Below are positions 1-8,519 of a DNA stretch of 18,938 nt, in pieces. This DNA is from CAISGS01 sp044376615. GTDB taxonomy: Bacteria > Pseudomonadota > Alphaproteobacteria > Caulobacterales > Caulobacteraceae. The stretch spans positions 1 through 18,938 of the forward strand of contig JBILKO010000041.1 in the NCBI GenBank assembly GCA_044376615.1, in the 5' to 3' direction. The notes under the pieces were generated by a model. It saw only the letters and a list, made by a program, of their open reading frames with translations. It was not told the DNA's origin and searched no databases. The translations under genes were made by a program, and so were the position numbers. Numbering within the stretch: the stretch's first letter is position 1; each line of letters starts with the position of its first letter.

Positions 1-2
1 AA

Positions 3-548
3 CGTGCGCCATCGGGCTGGCCAGCGCTTGTGCTGAATGCCGATTTTCGGCCCCTGTCCTATTATCCCTTATCGCTTTGGCCTTGGCAGGAAACCGTCAA
101 GGCGGTGTTTCTGGACCGGGTCGATGTAGTCTCGACCTATGACCAAAAGGTCCATTCCCCGACCTTTGAAATGGCCCTGCCCAGTGTGATCGCCCTGAAG
201 CAATACGTGGTCCAGGATCGGCCGCCGGTCTTTACCCGGTTTAACCTGTTTCTGCGCGACCGGTTCAGTTGTCAATATTGCGGGTCCGGCGAGGACCTGA
301 CCTTTGACCATGTCCTGCCCAGATCGCGCGGCGGCCGCACCACCTGGGAAAACATTGTCACGGCCTGCTCACCTTGCAATCTGGCCAAGGGCGGGCGCAC
401 GCCGAAAGAGGCGGGCATGCACCCGGCGCGTATGCCGACACGGCCCAATATGTATGAGCTACGAGATCATGGTAGACGGTTTCCGCCTAACCACCTACAC
501 GAGAGTTGGCTAGATTATCTCTATTGGGATATAGAGCTCGAAGCGTAA
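3..548 (+). CDS. HNH endonuclease family protein (5' end outside window)
   Basis: The reading frame is open to the left edge of the window and codes for a protein of the widespread alphaproteobacterial HNH nuclease family. The residues before the internal GTG at 30 (W-P-A-L-V-L-N-A-D-F) match the conserved family core, so GTG 30 is not the real start and the gene begins upstream. Visible features are a first Cys pair (C-Q-Y-C-G, about nt 270-285), the F-D-H-V-L-P histidine motif near nt 302-320, a G-G-x-x-T-W-E-N stretch, and a second Cys pair (C-S-P-C-N, about nt 366-380). Together these form the beta-beta-alpha metal and zinc-ribbon fold of HNH nucleases. The C-terminal F-P-P-N-H-L-H-E-S-W-L-D-Y-L-Y-W-D segment is also family-typical. 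The biological substrate of this family is not established. The last 30 or so codons are rich in CTA, CGA, AGA and ATA, unlike the rest of the gene. Confidence 0.9.
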   Translation, partial: RAPSGWPALVLNADFRPLSYYPLSLWPWQETVKAVFLDRVDVVSTYDQKVHSPTFEMALPSVIALKQYVVQDRPPVFTRFNLFLRDRFSCQYCGSGEDLTFDHVLPRSRGGRTTWENIVTACSPCNLAKGGRTPKEAGMHPARMPTRPNMYELRDHGRRFPPNHLHESWLDYLYWDIELEA

Positions 549-707
549 ACATTGTTCACTTATCATAATTAGTATATAAGTTTCAATAGGATAAACCCAG
601 GAGCAGCGAACGCGCTCGCTCAGAAATTAACTGTTCGAATTCACTGAATATTAGCTAGTTATAACTCTTATATCCGCAGACCTAATTAACCAGCGGATCG
701 AAGCCTC
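549..707. promoter_or_regulatory. AT-rich intergenic region upstream of the chemoreceptor gene
   Basis: This 159-base gap is clearly more AT-rich than the flanking genes and must hold the promoter of the downstream chemoreceptor. No promoter hexamer pair stands out enough to assign. A weak inverted repeat, AGCGA (605-609) and TCGCT (616-620), is present but lacks a T-tract, so it is not called a terminator for the HNH gene. Only a weak ribosome binding site precedes the ATG at 708. Confidence 0.4.
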
Positions 708-2708
708 ATGCGAATCAAGATTGCAGCAGCCCTGAACCTATTCGGCGTGGCCCTGATGGCAGGCCTGCTTGTCTCGGGCACAATTGCCTTTTCCGCCTTT
801 CAAGAATTGCGTGTTGGCGGTCCGGTTTTCACTGGCATTGTTCAAGACAAGGACCTTGTTGCCGACATCCTTCCACCGCCGCTCTATCTTGTGGAAGCCC
901 ACCTTGAGGTTCTTGAAGCGGCTAAGGCGCAACGCGCAACTCCCGAGTTTTTGGCCAAGATAGCCAAATTGCATAAGGAATATAATGACCGGCGCGCCTA
1001 TTGGGCCAACTCTGATGTTGATCCTACAATCAAAAGCATGATTACGCAGGAGTCGGACGCTGCCGCGGGCCAGTTCTGGAATATCGTCGAGAAGGAGTTG
1101 ATTCCAGCCATTCAGGTCCGTGACCAGGCGCGGATCGATATTGCCAATCAGGAGATTACAAAGGCTTATAACGCTCAACGCGCCGTCGTTGACCGCATTG
1201 TTGTCAAGGCTACCGCCTCGGCCAGTGCCCGCGAAAAATGGTCAGCCCAGAAGACCCAAAACGCCTTTACTCAGTTAGGCGGCGCTGCCGTCTTGATGAT
1301 TGGCCTGGTCATTGCCGGAATCTTGATGATGAAGCGCGGCACCGTCGTGCCTGTTCAATCTATGACCAAATACATGGAGCGCCTAGCTGCCGGTGAATAT
1401 GACCGGCCGGTGCCGTATTCGGATCGTACGGATGAAATCGGGGAAATGGCGAAGTCGGTTGAGGTATTCCGGCTTGGCTTGATTGAGCGCGCTGAAGCGC
1501 GAGAACGCGAAGAGGCGCTCAAGGCCGAAGCTGACGCGGCCAAGCAGGCCGAGGAGGCCCGCCTTCGCAACGAAGAAATCGCCGCTCGCAAGCGTGAGGA
1601 CGACGATCGAGCCGCTGCAGAAGCTGCCAAGGCCGCTGAACAGGCGCGGATTCGTGAGGCAGAGGAGGCCGAGCGCAAGCGCGAAGAGGCTGCTCGCGCT
1701 GCAGAGGAAGCTGCCCAAGCCGCTGAGGCTGCGCGGATCAAGGCCGAGAGCGAAGCTCAGGCCTTGATCGTGAACGCCCTGGACCAAGGCTTGAAGCACC
1801 TCTCCTCGGGCGACCTGACCTATCAGATTACCCAGCCCTTCCCAGCCGCCTTCGAAGGCTTGAGGCAGAATTTCAACTCGGCGATGGCCGGGCTTGAGGA
1901 TACCATCTCGGTCATTGTCAGCGCCGCTGGGACTGTGCGCGGTGGGGCAGAGGAGATTAATGGGGCTGCGGACGATTTGTCGCGCCGCACCGAGCAACAG
2001 GCGGCCAATCTCGAAGAAACCGCTGCCGCCTTGGATGAAATCACTGCAACTGTGCGCCAGACCGCAGACGGTACGGCCAAGATCCAGCATGTGATCTCCG
2101 AAGCCCAATCCAATGCGCTGAAATCCGGCGAAGTGGTAGGCGAAGCTGTTGAGGCCATGAGCCGGATTCGGTCTTCGTCCGAGCAAATTGGTCAAATCAT
2201 TGGTGTTATTGATGAAATTGCCTTCCAGACCAACCTTTTGGCCTTGAATGCCGGCGTTGAAGCGGCGCGGGCAGGTGAAGCGGGCCGCGGCTTTGCGGTT
2301 GTGGCTTCGGAAGTGCGTGCGCTTGCCCAGCGCTCCGCCGATGCGGCTAAGGAGATCAAGGCCTTGATCCAGGATTCCAGTGATCAAGTCAGGACGGGTG
2401 TGGATCTAGTCGACAATACCGGCAAATTCTTGGTGCTCATGGGTGAGCAGGTCGGAAAGATCAATGACCTGATGACCGAGATCGCGGCATCTGCCAAGGA
2501 ACAGGCCAGTGGCCTGCACGAAGTCAATACCGCCGTGAACCAGATGGACCAGATGACTCAGCAAAATGCAGCCATGGTTGAACAGACCACGGCAGCCAGC
2601 CACGGCCTAGCCCGTGAGGCGGTGCAGCTGGGTGAACTGGTCCGGCAGTTTACGATTGGTAACGGTCATGGCCGCGGATCGGACGATTATTCAGATCGGG
2701 CTGCCTAA
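708..2708 (+). CDS. Methyl-accepting chemotaxis protein, two HAMP-like regions flanking a long coiled coil
   Basis: This is a transmembrane chemoreceptor that would pass ligand signals to CheW/CheA. TM1 is at about residues 5-30. An alpha-helical periplasmic sensor of about 155 residues follows, carrying D-I-L-P-P-P at 53-58, a motif recurrent in proteobacterial chemoreceptors. TM2 is at about 188-208 and HAMP at about 209-261. Next comes a roughly 95-residue Ala/Glu/Arg-rich coiled coil (about 258-355), then a second HAMP-like segment (about 355-400, with S-S-G-D-L-T). The MCP signalling domain occupies about 400-650, with the near-invariant hairpin tip E-I-A-F-Q-T-N-L-L-A-L-N at 503-514 followed by E-A-A-R-A-G. 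No CheR/CheB-tethering pentapeptide is evident at the C-terminus. The gene is monocistronic, with no che genes in the window. The ligand cannot be inferred. Confidence 0.95.
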   Translation: MRIKIAAALNLFGVALMAGLLVSGTIAFSAFQELRVGGPVFTGIVQDKDLVADILPPPLYLVEAHLEVLEAAKAQRATPEFLAKIAKLHKEYNDRRAYWANSDVDPTIKSMITQESDAAAGQFWNIVEKELIPAIQVRDQARIDIANQEITKAYNAQRAVVDRIVVKATASASAREKWSAQKTQNAFTQLGGAAVLMIGLVIAGILMMKRGTVVPVQSMTKYMERLAAGEYDRPVPYSDRTDEIGEMAKSVEVFRLGLIERAEAREREEALKAEADAAKQAEEARLRNEEIAARKREDDDRAAAEAAKAAEQARIREAEEAERKREEAARAAEEAAQAAEAARIKAESEAQALIVNALDQGLKHLSSGDLTYQITQPFPAAFEGLRQNFNSAMAGLEDTISVIVSAAGTVRGGAEEINGAADDLSRRTEQQAANLEETAAALDEITATVRQTADGTAKIQHVISEAQSNALKSGEVVGEAVEAMSRIRSSSEQIGQIIGVIDEIAFQTNLLALNAGVEAARAGEAGRGFAVVASEVRALAQRSADAAKEIKALIQDSSDQVRTGVDLVDNTGKFLVLMGEQVGKINDLMTEIAASAKEQASGLHEVNTAVNQMDQMTQQNAAMVEQTTAASHGLAREAVQLGELVRQFTIGNGHGRGSDDYSDRAA

Positions 2709-2768
2709 TTGGCCCTCATCTATGCCGGTAGTTGTTAGTGTCCCCCCGCTTGCGCACCGGCTAGGCAG

Positions 2769-2803
2769 CGCCTCTTTCCCGAACAGGGGAAGAGGCGTTG
2801 TTA
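2769..2803. terminator. Bidirectional intrinsic terminator between chemoreceptor and ZnuD-like receptor
   Basis: A 12-bp stem (2769-2780 paired with 2786-2797, one T-G wobble) encloses the loop GAACA and is followed on the plus strand by T-rich TTGTTAGTT. It lies between the convergent ends of the chemoreceptor (2708) and the receptor stop (2805), so it probably serves the plus-strand transcript best. The minus-strand side lacks a good T-tract. Confidence 0.75.
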
Positions 2804-2804
2804 G

Positions 2805-4889
2805 TTAGAACGTATAGGCCGTGCCGATCCGCAGCGAGCGCCCAGGCATAGGGGCAATATCTTTCAGGAACGAGGCGTGCTCTCGCGCGGTTTCATCGGT
2901 CAAGTTGCGCGCATCCATAAACAGCTTCAGCGCCTGGTTCTTAAGCGGCTTCCAGTGTGCCGAAAGATTGACAAGGGTATAGGCATCGGTCGGTCGCTCG
3001 AAGCTAGCCAGGTGGTCCGCCTTGGCCACATAGCGCACCTCAAGCTTTGTTCCCCAGTCGGACGTATCCCAGCCCAGGCGCCCCGTCAGGCTATAGGGCG
3101 GAATGCGGGCTGGCGCGCCGGCATCGGTTGTGCCGCGTACATAGTCAGCAGCCCCCTCCAGCGAGAGGGTTTGGTTGCCATCGGTCCAGACATCATGGCT
3201 GGCTTCCAATTCCAGACCGTGAAAATCGGCATTGGTTTGAGTGAACTGAAAGACGGGCAAGCCTTCCTGTAGGACGCCTGTCGGGTTCTCCTCAATAAAG
3301 CCGTCATATCGGGCGGCATAAAGGTGACCTTCAAACCGCGTCCTATCCGCCGTATAGCGGGCCGTGGCCTCGATCGAGACCACGGTTTCGGATTTGAAAT
3401 TGGGATTACCAATCTCATAGGTCCCGGTGCCGCCATGTGGGCCGTCGGCATAGAGCTCAACCTCGGTCGGGGCACGGCCATTGCGGGCCAGGCTCAAGGC
3501 ATAAAACTGGTGCTCAGCCGGTTTCCAAAATACGCCTACCGAGGCCGAGACATTGGTAAAATCCTGCGACCGAGCGGTGGTTGCCCAGTCAATGTTCGAT
3601 GCTTCTGCATCGGGGCTGGTGGCGCGTCCGTCGAGCTGCGCCTTCAAGGTGCGCTGGTCCAGCCTAAGGCCCGCATCAATGCCCCAGATGCCGCGATCGA
3701 ACCTTTGCAGGGTGAAGAGGCCGTATTCCTGGACCTTGACCGAGGGCACAAAGGCCTCATCGCCAATAGCCTCAAATTCTCGGCCTAGGACCTGCAGGCC
3801 AATCGCGCCTTGGTGGCCATTGTGTTCGCGATGCACAAGCTCAAATCGGCCCTCAGCCCCTTTCGACAAGAACCGTGTCCCGACACCGCCGTCGACGGCA
3901 CTGATTTCGGCATGCTGATAATCGGCATAGCCGATAGAAAACTGCGCCTTTTCGAACAGGGCATTTTCGAGCTGGTGGTCGCCGCGCAGGTCATAGCGGG
4001 TCTGCTTAAGATGAATCAGCACAGGGCCTTCACCTCCCGCTTCCGGGTTAGAAACCTGCTCATAGGGCACGCCATAGGTCGTGTCGGTACGTTTGACCGA
4101 CGCCCCGATATAGCCCTTGTCGGCGATATAAGACACACCTGCGCCATAGGCATCGAGCTCAACATTGCTGTTTAAGACCTTTGAGTCTGGGGCAGGGATG
4201 AGGCCTTCATCTGCGGCCAGGCGGTCAGAGACTGGCGCGCTAGGCACCCGGTAATCGCCTGACCGTCGCCGGACGATATCAGCGGCAAACACGACGGGAC
4301 CCGTGCCCGTCTTTAGTCCAGCCGAAAATGCCTTGCCATTATTGACCGTGTCGTATGAGGCGCTGGCCCGGCCCTCTAGGCCGTCAGCAGCAGGACTTGA
4401 AGGCACTCTCTCGTCGATCATATTGACGACGCCGCCAATGCCCGAACCGCCATAGGCCAGGGTGGATGGTCCGCGCAGGACCTCAATCCGGCTCGATTCT
4501 GCAGGGTCTGAGGCGACGGCATGGTCCGGTGAGACCGAGCTCGCATCGACCAGGCCAACGCCGTTTTGCAAGATCATAACCCTTGGGCCCGACAGCCCGC
4601 GAATAATCGGCCGGCTAGCCCCTGGTCCAAACGCGCTGGACCGAACGCCGGCCATGCCATTGAGCACATCACCGAGGCCCGCAGGTACTGCGATGTCTAG
4701 GGCTGCTCGGCTGATCACCTCAACACTGGTTGTGACCGAATCCAGCGAGACCGCATAAGGGGCGGCGGTGATGATGACCTCTTCGGTTGCGACTGGTGCA
4801 TCTTTTGGCGCCTCAGCATGGGCTAGACTAAAGCTCAGGCCAGCTAGCCCTGCCGTGGTCAATAAGAGGGAGCGAAGCCGATTATGCAT
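2805..4889 (-). CDS. znuD-like: TonB-dependent outer-membrane receptor, ZnuD-like (zinc uptake)
   Basis: The 694-residue product is an outer-membrane ligand-gated channel. It has a signal peptide (about 1-25, ending A-H-A), a TonB-box-like segment with E-E-V-I-I-T-A near 36-42, a plug domain (about 50-160) and a 22-strand-type barrel ending in the aromatic C-terminal residue F694. Two sequences point to the ZnuD-type zinc receptor group. One is S-P-D-H-A-V-A-S-D-P followed by R-I-E-V-L-R-G-P-S-T-L-x-Y-G-G (about 119-148). The other is the barrel motif Y-A-D-G-P-H with T-Y-E-I-G-N-P-N further on. A His-rich turn (H-R-E-H-N-G-H) lies near residue 350. The long His/Asp-rich loop of some ZnuD proteins is absent. 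A palindrome resembling a Zur operator sits 38 bases upstream, which supports zinc as substrate. Substrate assignment remains homology-based; copper or another chelate is possible. The ribosome binding site before ATG 4889 is weak. Confidence 0.85.
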   Translation of the reverse strand: MHNRLRSLLLTTAGLAGLSFSLAHAEAPKDAPVATEEVIITAAPYAVSLDSVTTSVEVISRAALDIAVPAGLGDVLNGMAGVRSSAFGPGASRPIIRGLSGPRVMILQNGVGLVDASSVSPDHAVASDPAESSRIEVLRGPSTLAYGGSGIGGVVNMIDERVPSSPAADGLEGRASASYDTVNNGKAFSAGLKTGTGPVVFAADIVRRRSGDYRVPSAPVSDRLAADEGLIPAPDSKVLNSNVELDAYGAGVSYIADKGYIGASVKRTDTTYGVPYEQVSNPEAGGEGPVLIHLKQTRYDLRGDHQLENALFEKAQFSIGYADYQHAEISAVDGGVGTRFLSKGAEGRFELVHREHNGHQGAIGLQVLGREFEAIGDEAFVPSVKVQEYGLFTLQRFDRGIWGIDAGLRLDQRTLKAQLDGRATSPDAEASNIDWATTARSQDFTNVSASVGVFWKPAEHQFYALSLARNGRAPTEVELYADGPHGGTGTYEIGNPNFKSETVVSIEATARYTADRTRFEGHLYAARYDGFIEENPTGVLQEGLPVFQFTQTNADFHGLELEASHDVWTDGNQTLSLEGAADYVRGTTDAGAPARIPPYSLTGRLGWDTSDWGTKLEVRYVAKADHLASFERPTDAYTLVNLSAHWKPLKNQALKLFMDARNLTDETAREHASFLKDIAPMPGRSLRIGTAYTF

Positions 4890-4926
4890 GGTCAGGTCTC
4901 ATGTCGAGTTTAGGGGACTTCTTTTT

Positions 4927-4943
4927 ATGTTATAATATATCAT
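4927..4943. promoter_or_regulatory. Putative Zur operator upstream of the ZnuD-like receptor
   Basis: The 17 bases ATGTTATAATATATCAT form an odd-centred inverted repeat; the only asymmetries are A/T choices at the outer hinge positions (ATG-W-TATA-W-TATA-W-CAT). Alphaproteobacterial Zur boxes are AT-rich palindromes with a GTTATA core and its inverted partner, and this fits that pattern. It lies 38 bases from the ATG at 4889 and contains TATAAT-like sequence, so a bound repressor could mask the promoter. The regulator assignment is inferred from the motif plus the adjacent ZnuD-like gene; no zur gene is in the window. Confidence 0.6.
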
Positions 4944-4962
4944 TAATCAAGGCTTGCGCAGG

Positions 4963-4998
4963 ATTAAAAATGGGGTGGCAGTCGAAACTGCCACCCCA
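4963..4998 (-). terminator. Strong intrinsic terminator of the Oar-like receptor gene
   Basis: A perfect 12-bp stem (4971-4982 with 4987-4998) encloses a 4-base loop that reads TTCG on the minus strand, followed directly by TTTTT (4970-4966). It begins 33 bases after the receptor stop codon at 5031. This is a textbook Rho-independent terminator and separates the large receptor from the downstream ZnuD-like gene, which therefore needs its own promoter. Confidence 0.93.
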
Positions 4999-5030
4999 AT
5001 CTAAACTGAGTGTATGGAGCGCCGAGGCGC

Positions 5031-8000
5031 TTAGAACTGGTACTTCAAGCCAAGCAGGATTGACCAGGTCGACAGGTCTGGATTGACCGTCGGCGTGGTG
5101 ATGCTGGTAGACACATTGCTGTAGAGATAGGCTGCGCAAGTGGCGCTAGCAGCCGATTGAGCGGCCCCATTGGCGTCGGCGCACCTGGCGCTGACAATAC
5201 GGCCGCCAGAGCGGCTATCTGTATACTCTTTCACCGTTCCCCAGCGCTTATTGACCAGGTTACCCACATTGGCGATGTCGATCGTGAACAGGGCGCTATG
5301 CCCCTCGATCGGGGTTGGGATCCGCTGCGAATACTGCAGGTCGAACTTGGCGATAAAGGGGTTACGGCCATAACCTTTTTTCAGAATGCCACCGGTCGGT
5401 ATGCCGAACTTGTCGACAATCTTTTTAAAGTTAGCCAGCTCATCGGCGTTAGCAAAGAACACGGTTGTACCGTTGGTGATGTATTTCAGACCGTTACTGC
5501 CAGCCTCAGGCGTCGTGAGCTGGGGAATAAAGGCCATAAAGTCGGTGCGGTTGACCCCAAACACAGAGCTACGGCCGCCCGCCAGATCGGACATCAGGAA
5601 ATTGATCGGACGGCCAGTGCGCATGTCACCGAACAGGCTGATCCGGCTTTCCCAACCCTTAAAGGCCTCGAACTTATAGGCAATATCGGCCTTGACGGCC
5701 TTATCGATATTGTTTGCAGCCTTGCCGCGAACCGCACCATTGGGGTCATAGGTTGCGTATTGTTCCCCATAGAGGCCGCCGGCTGTGGTTGCAAACTCAG
5801 GTAGCCCGCCAAAGAGCGAGCTGCGCTGAACCGCGTAAGACAGGTTGACGCCGACCCCATAAATATCGCGTCCAATTGAGGCCGCTAGGGTTTGGCTAGA
5901 GGATGTTTCGCTTGGATTATAGGCTTGGATGTCTCTTGTGCCGCCTAGATTAACATAGTCCGGGTTGCTAGCCACGGGCAGGCCTTGGGCTGCCCGATTG
6001 GCGGCCGTAATGTTTAGGCCATCATAGCGGATCCGGCCATCGGGGGTCAGTTGCTGGACCCCATTGATGGTTAGCTTCCGCGCACGTAGATCGCGGAAGG
6101 CCAGGCCATCTTGGCTGCGAACAGCCACAGCATCGAGGCCGAGCCTAAAGCCCATGGCATCGGTGCGGAACGAAATATTCGCCTTCCAATCGGTTGGCAT
6201 CTTGAAGTCGGGTGCCAATGAGTTGGTTTCTGCCGTGCGCCGCACAATGCTGTCCGCCTGGAGCAGGGCATTTGCAGCACTGGGAAGGCTAAAGCCAAAG
6301 CTGGCATCGGCCTTATTGACATTGAGTAAGGCATCGCCCGTCGCCTTATCGATGACGCTGGACGAGTTCTGTTCGAAATAGGTGCCATTGGCGAGGCGGC
6401 GAACCACAATACCATTGGTCAAAATGCCCGTGTTTGAGAAGGAATTGCTCAGGAACACATCGGGCAGACCACTGACATCGATCTTGCCGATCGTGTACTT
6501 GGCCGACACGCGCGGTGCCAGAACGCTCAAGCCATCAAAGGTCTTTTGATTGCTAAAGCCGTTGCGCGTAACGAAATTTGGGTTGAGGGCAGGCTTGTCG
6601 TCGCTCTTATAGGAGTCATAGCGCAGACCATAATTGACCGTCAGGTCGGGGCTAATGTCCCAGCTATCTTGAACAAACAGGCTATGGACATCGTATTTTA
6701 ACTTGGCGGCTGCATCGACCGGATTGCCTGAAGGGGCATTGTTATAGCTGAGCTGACCGGCCTTACCGGCGGCAAAGTCGCTGATCGAGTCAAAGTAGTA
6801 GATGCCTTTAGACTGGAACACGAACAGGTTGTAGATATCGATACCCTTGTATTGATATCCGGCCTTGATCAGGTGGTCTTGCCAGCGATAGGTCGCGATA
6901 GCCTGACCTGCAAGGTTCTTGGTCCGCAGCACATTAGCGTGTCGGAACTGGTCGGGGCCAAAAAACAAGGTTGGCTGGCCAGCCTTTGTCGCCACGCAGT
7001 CAAACGGATTGGCAACTGAGGCCTGGTCGGTACACACCCGAATTTCAGAGAAGTTCTGGCCCGTTGGCGGCGTCTGGCCGCGCTCATAATCGCGATAGGA
7101 AACCCGCACCTCAGTCGAAAGATCAGGGCTCCATTTCGAATTCAATTGAACCGAATAATTGTCTTCGGTTTCAGGCTGAGAGTACCAGTTGGTATCTAAG
7201 CCAATGCCGGTGGCCGAAATGTTCTGACGCTTGACCACAGTACTAAAGGCATGGCGATAGGTGGCGGTAATGCGCTGGTTATCGGTCAGATTATAGTCGA
7301 TCTTGGCCGAATACTTTTCGTCCTCAACGGGCTTGGTTAGGCCGATTGAACCGGGCGTTAGCTTGGATGAGGCCGCATAGCCACTCCAGGGTGCCAGGAC
7401 AGTCGCAATATCATCAGTGGTCAGCTTGGGGCCCGCCGACCCGCCTAGGCCATTGATGAGATTGGCATAGCCGCCGCCTGAGGGGCCCGTGTCGGTAACA
7501 TCGACAGTCGTGTAGCGCTCATAGGACAGGGCGAAGAACAATTTGTCCTTTATGATTGGACCAGACAGGAAGCCGCCGTAATTCTTGTCGTCGATGACCA
7601 GGCTCAGCTTTTTAAAGCCAAATGGCGCGGAGAAATTGGGGACCTGTGTTCCGACCAGGCTCTTATTGCGGTAATATGTAAACACCGACCCATGAAAATC
7701 ATTGCCGCCGGAGCGCATGATCATATTCAAGGCACCGCCGGTGAAATCACCTTCTTGCACGTCGAAGGGTACGGCTTGAACTGTAAACTGTTCGATCGCC
7801 TCGGGGGAGACTGGCCCGCGATTGGTCGATAGGCCGCCCGTGTTCAGACCAAAATCATCTTGGCTGCGAACACCGTCAATCGTGATGCGGTTCGAACGTG
7901 GGGTTGAGCCCGCGATATAAAGTCCGCCCGATGGACCTGTGCCGCGCACGCCAAGGTCAAGCGTGGAGAGGGGGTCACGCCGGCCAATATCGCGAATGTC

Positions 8001-8453
8001 GCGCTTGGGCGAAACAACCGCCTCAATATCGGTGCGACGAAGGCCCGTGCGCGACCCTGCATTGGCTAAGCGCGACGGATTACGTTGGCCGGTTACCACG
8101 ACCTCGCTGGTCTCAGGCTCAAGCTGGATCGCCAGCTGTGACACGTCTCCAACCGTCAGATAGACATCCTCAGTTGTATTTGCGGCAAATCCAGGTGCCG
8201 ATACGATGACTTGATAGGGACCACCAACGCGAAGGCCGCGCAGGTCGAACCGGCCAGCGGCGTCAGCCTTTGTCAGGGCCCTTGTGCCGGATGGCTTATG
8301 AATCACGGTCAAGCTCGCATCGGCGACCGCCATCCCGTCCAGATTGCTAACCGTTCCGCGAACCGAGGCCGTCGTTTGCTGCGCGTACACGGCTGGAGCG
8401 CTCAGGCTCATCAAGGCAACAAGGCTTACGCCAATGCAAAATCTGTTTTTCAT
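5031..8453 (-). CDS. TonB-dependent receptor with N-terminal carboxypeptidase-regulatory-like domain (Oar-like)
   Basis: This large outer-membrane receptor has 1140 residues from the ATG at 8453. I prefer that start over the ATG at 8465 because GGGGAT lies just before it and it opens directly with M-K-N-R-F, a good signal peptide ending about A-P-A-V-Y-A. A CarboxypepD_reg-like beta domain (about 30-110) begins with S-V-R-G-T-V and contains D-A-A-G-R-F-D-L-R-G-L. An S-E-V-V-V-T-G-Q-R segment (TonB-box/plug entry) follows near 115-122, then the plug (to about 250) with D-G-V-R-S-Q-D-D-F, then the barrel, ending K-Y-Q-F. Extracellular-type loops hold Cys pairs at about 470-485 and near the C-terminus (C-A-D ... 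A-T-C-A), probably disulphides. Oar-like receptors of Caulobacterales and sphingomonads take up unknown, often polymeric, nutrients. The substrate cannot be read from the sequence. It is divergent from the SRPBCC gene and closed by the terminator at 4963-4998. Confidence 0.93.
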   Translation of the reverse strand: MKNRFCIGVSLVALMSLSAPAVYAQQTTASVRGTVSNLDGMAVADASLTVIHKPSGTRALTKADAAGRFDLRGLRVGGPYQVIVSAPGFAANTTEDVYLTVGDVSQLAIQLEPETSEVVVTGQRNPSRLANAGSRTGLRRTDIEAVVSPKRDIRDIGRRDPLSTLDLGVRGTGPSGGLYIAGSTPRSNRITIDGVRSQDDFGLNTGGLSTNRGPVSPEAIEQFTVQAVPFDVQEGDFTGGALNMIMRSGGNDFHGSVFTYYRNKSLVGTQVPNFSAPFGFKKLSLVIDDKNYGGFLSGPIIKDKLFFALSYERYTTVDVTDTGPSGGGYANLINGLGGSAGPKLTTDDIATVLAPWSGYAASSKLTPGSIGLTKPVEDEKYSAKIDYNLTDNQRITATYRHAFSTVVKRQNISATGIGLDTNWYSQPETEDNYSVQLNSKWSPDLSTEVRVSYRDYERGQTPPTGQNFSEIRVCTDQASVANPFDCVATKAGQPTLFFGPDQFRHANVLRTKNLAGQAIATYRWQDHLIKAGYQYKGIDIYNLFVFQSKGIYYFDSISDFAAGKAGQLSYNNAPSGNPVDAAAKLKYDVHSLFVQDSWDISPDLTVNYGLRYDSYKSDDKPALNPNFVTRNGFSNQKTFDGLSVLAPRVSAKYTIGKIDVSGLPDVFLSNSFSNTGILTNGIVVRRLANGTYFEQNSSSVIDKATGDALLNVNKADASFGFSLPSAANALLQADSIVRRTAETNSLAPDFKMPTDWKANISFRTDAMGFRLGLDAVAVRSQDGLAFRDLRARKLTINGVQQLTPDGRIRYDGLNITAANRAAQGLPVASNPDYVNLGGTRDIQAYNPSETSSSQTLAASIGRDIYGVGVNLSYAVQRSSLFGGLPEFATTAGGLYGEQYATYDPNGAVRGKAANNIDKAVKADIAYKFEAFKGWESRISLFGDMRTGRPINFLMSDLAGGRSSVFGVNRTDFMAFIPQLTTPEAGSNGLKYITNGTTVFFANADELANFKKIVDKFGIPTGGILKKGYGRNPFIAKFDLQYSQRIPTPIEGHSALFTIDIANVGNLVNKRWGTVKEYTDSRSGGRIVSARCADANGAAQSAASATCAAYLYSNVSTSITTPTVNPDLSTWSILLGLKYQF

Positions 8454-8519
8454 AAGGATCCCCATCCGATGTAAAAGACCAATAACTGATACCGAGCGGT
8501 ACGATTCAGGTCAGCTGGT

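Noticed and set aside
30..548. GTG at 30 as the start of the HNH gene
   Set aside because: The frame is open to the window edge and the residues before it match the conserved family core, so the true start is upstream.
1383..2387. Long minus-strand frame of 334 codons inside the chemoreceptor gene
   Set aside because: It is antisense to a strongly conserved signalling domain and has no recognisable motifs; it reflects codon bias of the plus-strand gene.
2877..4175. Several plus-strand frames antisense to the ZnuD-like receptor
   Set aside because: They overlap fully with a well-supported receptor and resemble no protein family.
4882..4902. Tiny minus-strand upstream frame of six codons overlapping the ZnuD-like start
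   Set aside because: It has no ribosome binding site and is too short to judge; probably chance.
5157..5804. Plus-strand frame of 215 codons antisense to the Oar-like receptor
   Set aside because: It has low-complexity shadow composition, no domain, and overlaps the conserved barrel end.
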